Assembly (NCBI GenBank): GCA_018883485.1
Contig: VEQB01000123.1
Span: 1 to 6,815 of the forward strand
Source of the DNA: Bacteroidota bacterium
GTDB taxonomy: Bacteria; Bacteroidota; Bacteroidia; UKL13-3
Length of the DNA: 6,815 nucleotides
Direction: 5' to 3'
Positions within the stretch are counted from its first letter, which is position 1; each line of letters opens with the position of its first letter. The position numbers and the translations under genes are program-made. This document shows positions 5,972 to 6,815 of the stretch, in pieces. Below the pieces are notes generated by a model. It was not told where the DNA came from. It did not search any database and saw nothing but the letters and a program-made list of their open reading frames with translations.

Positions 5972-6815
5972 TTTTGAGCAGAAGTTGAGAGAAAACATAG
6001 ACGGGATGGAGTTCAAACCTTCAGATGCCCTTTGGGATAAGATTGCCCAAAACATGGGTACCGATACCTTTGAACCCAAACTCCAAGAAAAACTTGCGAA
6101 CTTTACCGTTGAACCTACCCAAGAAACTTGGGATAAAGTGGAAAGTCAATTACCAGAAAATAAACGCCGTTTTGGATGGATTTGGTATGCCAGCATTCTT
6201 GCATTGGCATTTACGTTGGTTGGATACAATTACTACAAAACCTCACCTACCTTGCCTACTTCCAATATTGCGCAAAAATTAGGGGAGCGTATTGAACCTA
6301 GTTCGACATCCAATAATGGTACAAATAGCCAAACAAAAGCAGAACTTATAAAACAACTGCCATCCAAAGTTGCAACTGACTTACAAGTTGAACCAATTCT
6401 ACAGAACAAACTTACGGCACAAAATAGTAAAGAAACCAAAACGCCTGAACCATCCATGCTTGTTAGCCCAAAGCGAAAAAATGGAGGTTCAGGTAATTCT
6501 AGCTTGCCGCCTGTTGAACCAATTATTTCTACCCAAACTTCGGAAAATCCAAAAAATAGCAATGCAATTTTGCTATCAAAAAAAGAAGAAGATCCTGCTA
6601 TTAGTAATTTCTTACCTTCAAATCCTCAACCTATCCTAAGCCCCGAAACAAACCAGGAAAATTCGCCAGCGCAAGGCAAAGAAATTAGCTCGTTGGTTCA
6701 AAACAATTCCAAAGATAGTAGTGAACCCATATTGGTTTCGAACACCAAAGAATACTTAGAATCAGATGCTGCACCTACCAATTTTTCGATGCTAGCTGTG
6801 TTGGGTATACACATG
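5946..6815 (+). CDS. Probable membrane-spanning anti-sigma factor, Dma-like (C-terminus outside window)
   Basis: From the ATG at 5946 the frame stays open for 290 residues to the window end. The start inside the sigma gene (26-nt overlap, different frame) is preferred to the internal ATG at 6006 because it keeps the first motif copy whole. Layout: a cytoplasmic part (1-75) with two copies of a 28-residue motif at 10-37 and 42-69 (F-E-x-K-L...P...W-D-K-[IV]); a basic KRR (73-75) followed by one transmembrane helix (76-97, FGWIWYASILALAFTLVGYNYY); then about 180 residues rich in Asn, Ser, Pro, Gln, Lys and Glu, probably disordered in the periplasm. The coupling to an ECF sigma gene suggests an anti-sigma factor. 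The layout fits the dual-membrane-spanning anti-sigma (Dma) type described in Bacteroides thetaiotaomicron, which ends in an outer-membrane beta-barrel. The barrel, if present, is not in view; NFSMLAVLGIHM at the end may be its beginning. The alternative is a simple periplasmic sensor. Confidence 0.72.
   Translation, partial: MNPLKKQNSFEQKLRENIDGMEFKPSDALWDKIAQNMGTDTFEPKLQEKLANFTVEPTQETWDKVESQLPENKRRFGWIWYASILALAFTLVGYNYYKTSPTLPTSNIAQKLGERIEPSSTSNNGTNSQTKAELIKQLPSKVATDLQVEPILQNKLTAQNSKETKTPEPSMLVSPKRKNGGSGNSSLPPVEPIISTQTSENPKNSNAILLSKKEEDPAISNFLPSNPQPILSPETNQENSPAQGKEISSLVQNNSKDSSEPILVSNTKEYLESDAAPTNFSMLAVLGIHM
5973..6152 (+). repeat. Tandem protein-level duplication in the anti-sigma cytoplasmic part
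   Basis: Residues 10-37 and 42-69 of the anti-sigma-like protein align without gaps: 9 of 28 positions are identical (F, E, K, L, E, P, W, D, K) and about six more are conservative (I/L, M/F, F/V, S/T, I/V, M/L). The repeat offset is 32 residues. The copies are no longer obviously similar as DNA, so the duplication is old. Confidence 0.75.

Noticed and set aside
6233..6562. 109-codon open frame on the minus strand opposite the anti-sigma gene
   Set aside because: It is antisense to a coherent coding frame, with odd composition reflecting the Ser/Pro/Asn-rich sense strand, and no recognisable domain.

Overview
The window comes from a member of the Bacteroidota. Three things point that way: an AT-rich genome with no Shine-Dalgarno sequences in front of its genes; promoter-like elements close to the TTG/TANNTTTG type used by this phylum; and families typical of the phylum, namely a GroES carrying the EEKTASGIIIPDTAKEKPQ segment, a WG-repeat secreted protein, and an ECF sigma factor paired with a membrane protein bearing repeated F-E-x-K-L...W-D-K motifs. 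I cannot resolve a lower rank.

Layout. Positions 1-469 (minus) hold the N-terminal 156 residues of an HdeD/DUF308-type membrane protein whose end lies outside the window. After a 107-bp divergent intergenic region comes a short secreted WG-repeat protein (577-999, plus), with a sequence resembling a sigma-54 promoter just upstream. It converges on a tightly spaced minus-strand pair: a secreted protein with YD-like repeats (2163-3128), followed 3 bp later by a membrane-anchored serine hydrolase of the beta-lactamase/NylB fold (1014-2159). Upstream of these is the groES-groEL chaperonin operon (5219-3264, minus). It ends in a strong hairpin terminator, preceded by a small array of degenerate 7-bp repeats.

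A 188-bp divergent region (5220-5407) holds the predicted groESL promoter and, on the plus strand, the promoter of an ECF sigma factor (5408-5971). The last gene (5946 to the window end, plus) overlaps the sigma gene by 26 nt. It encodes a protein with a duplicated cytoplasmic motif, one inner-membrane helix and a long low-complexity periplasmic segment. This is the N-terminal layout expected of a dual-membrane-spanning anti-sigma factor (Dma type). The C-terminal domain that would decide this is cut off.

Functionally, the window combines a housekeeping folding operon, a cell-envelope signalling pair (sigma factor and probable anti-sigma factor) and several envelope or secreted proteins of unknown substrate. 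No RNA genes, insertion sequences or CRISPR arrays were seen, and no intergenic stretch exceeds 300 bases.
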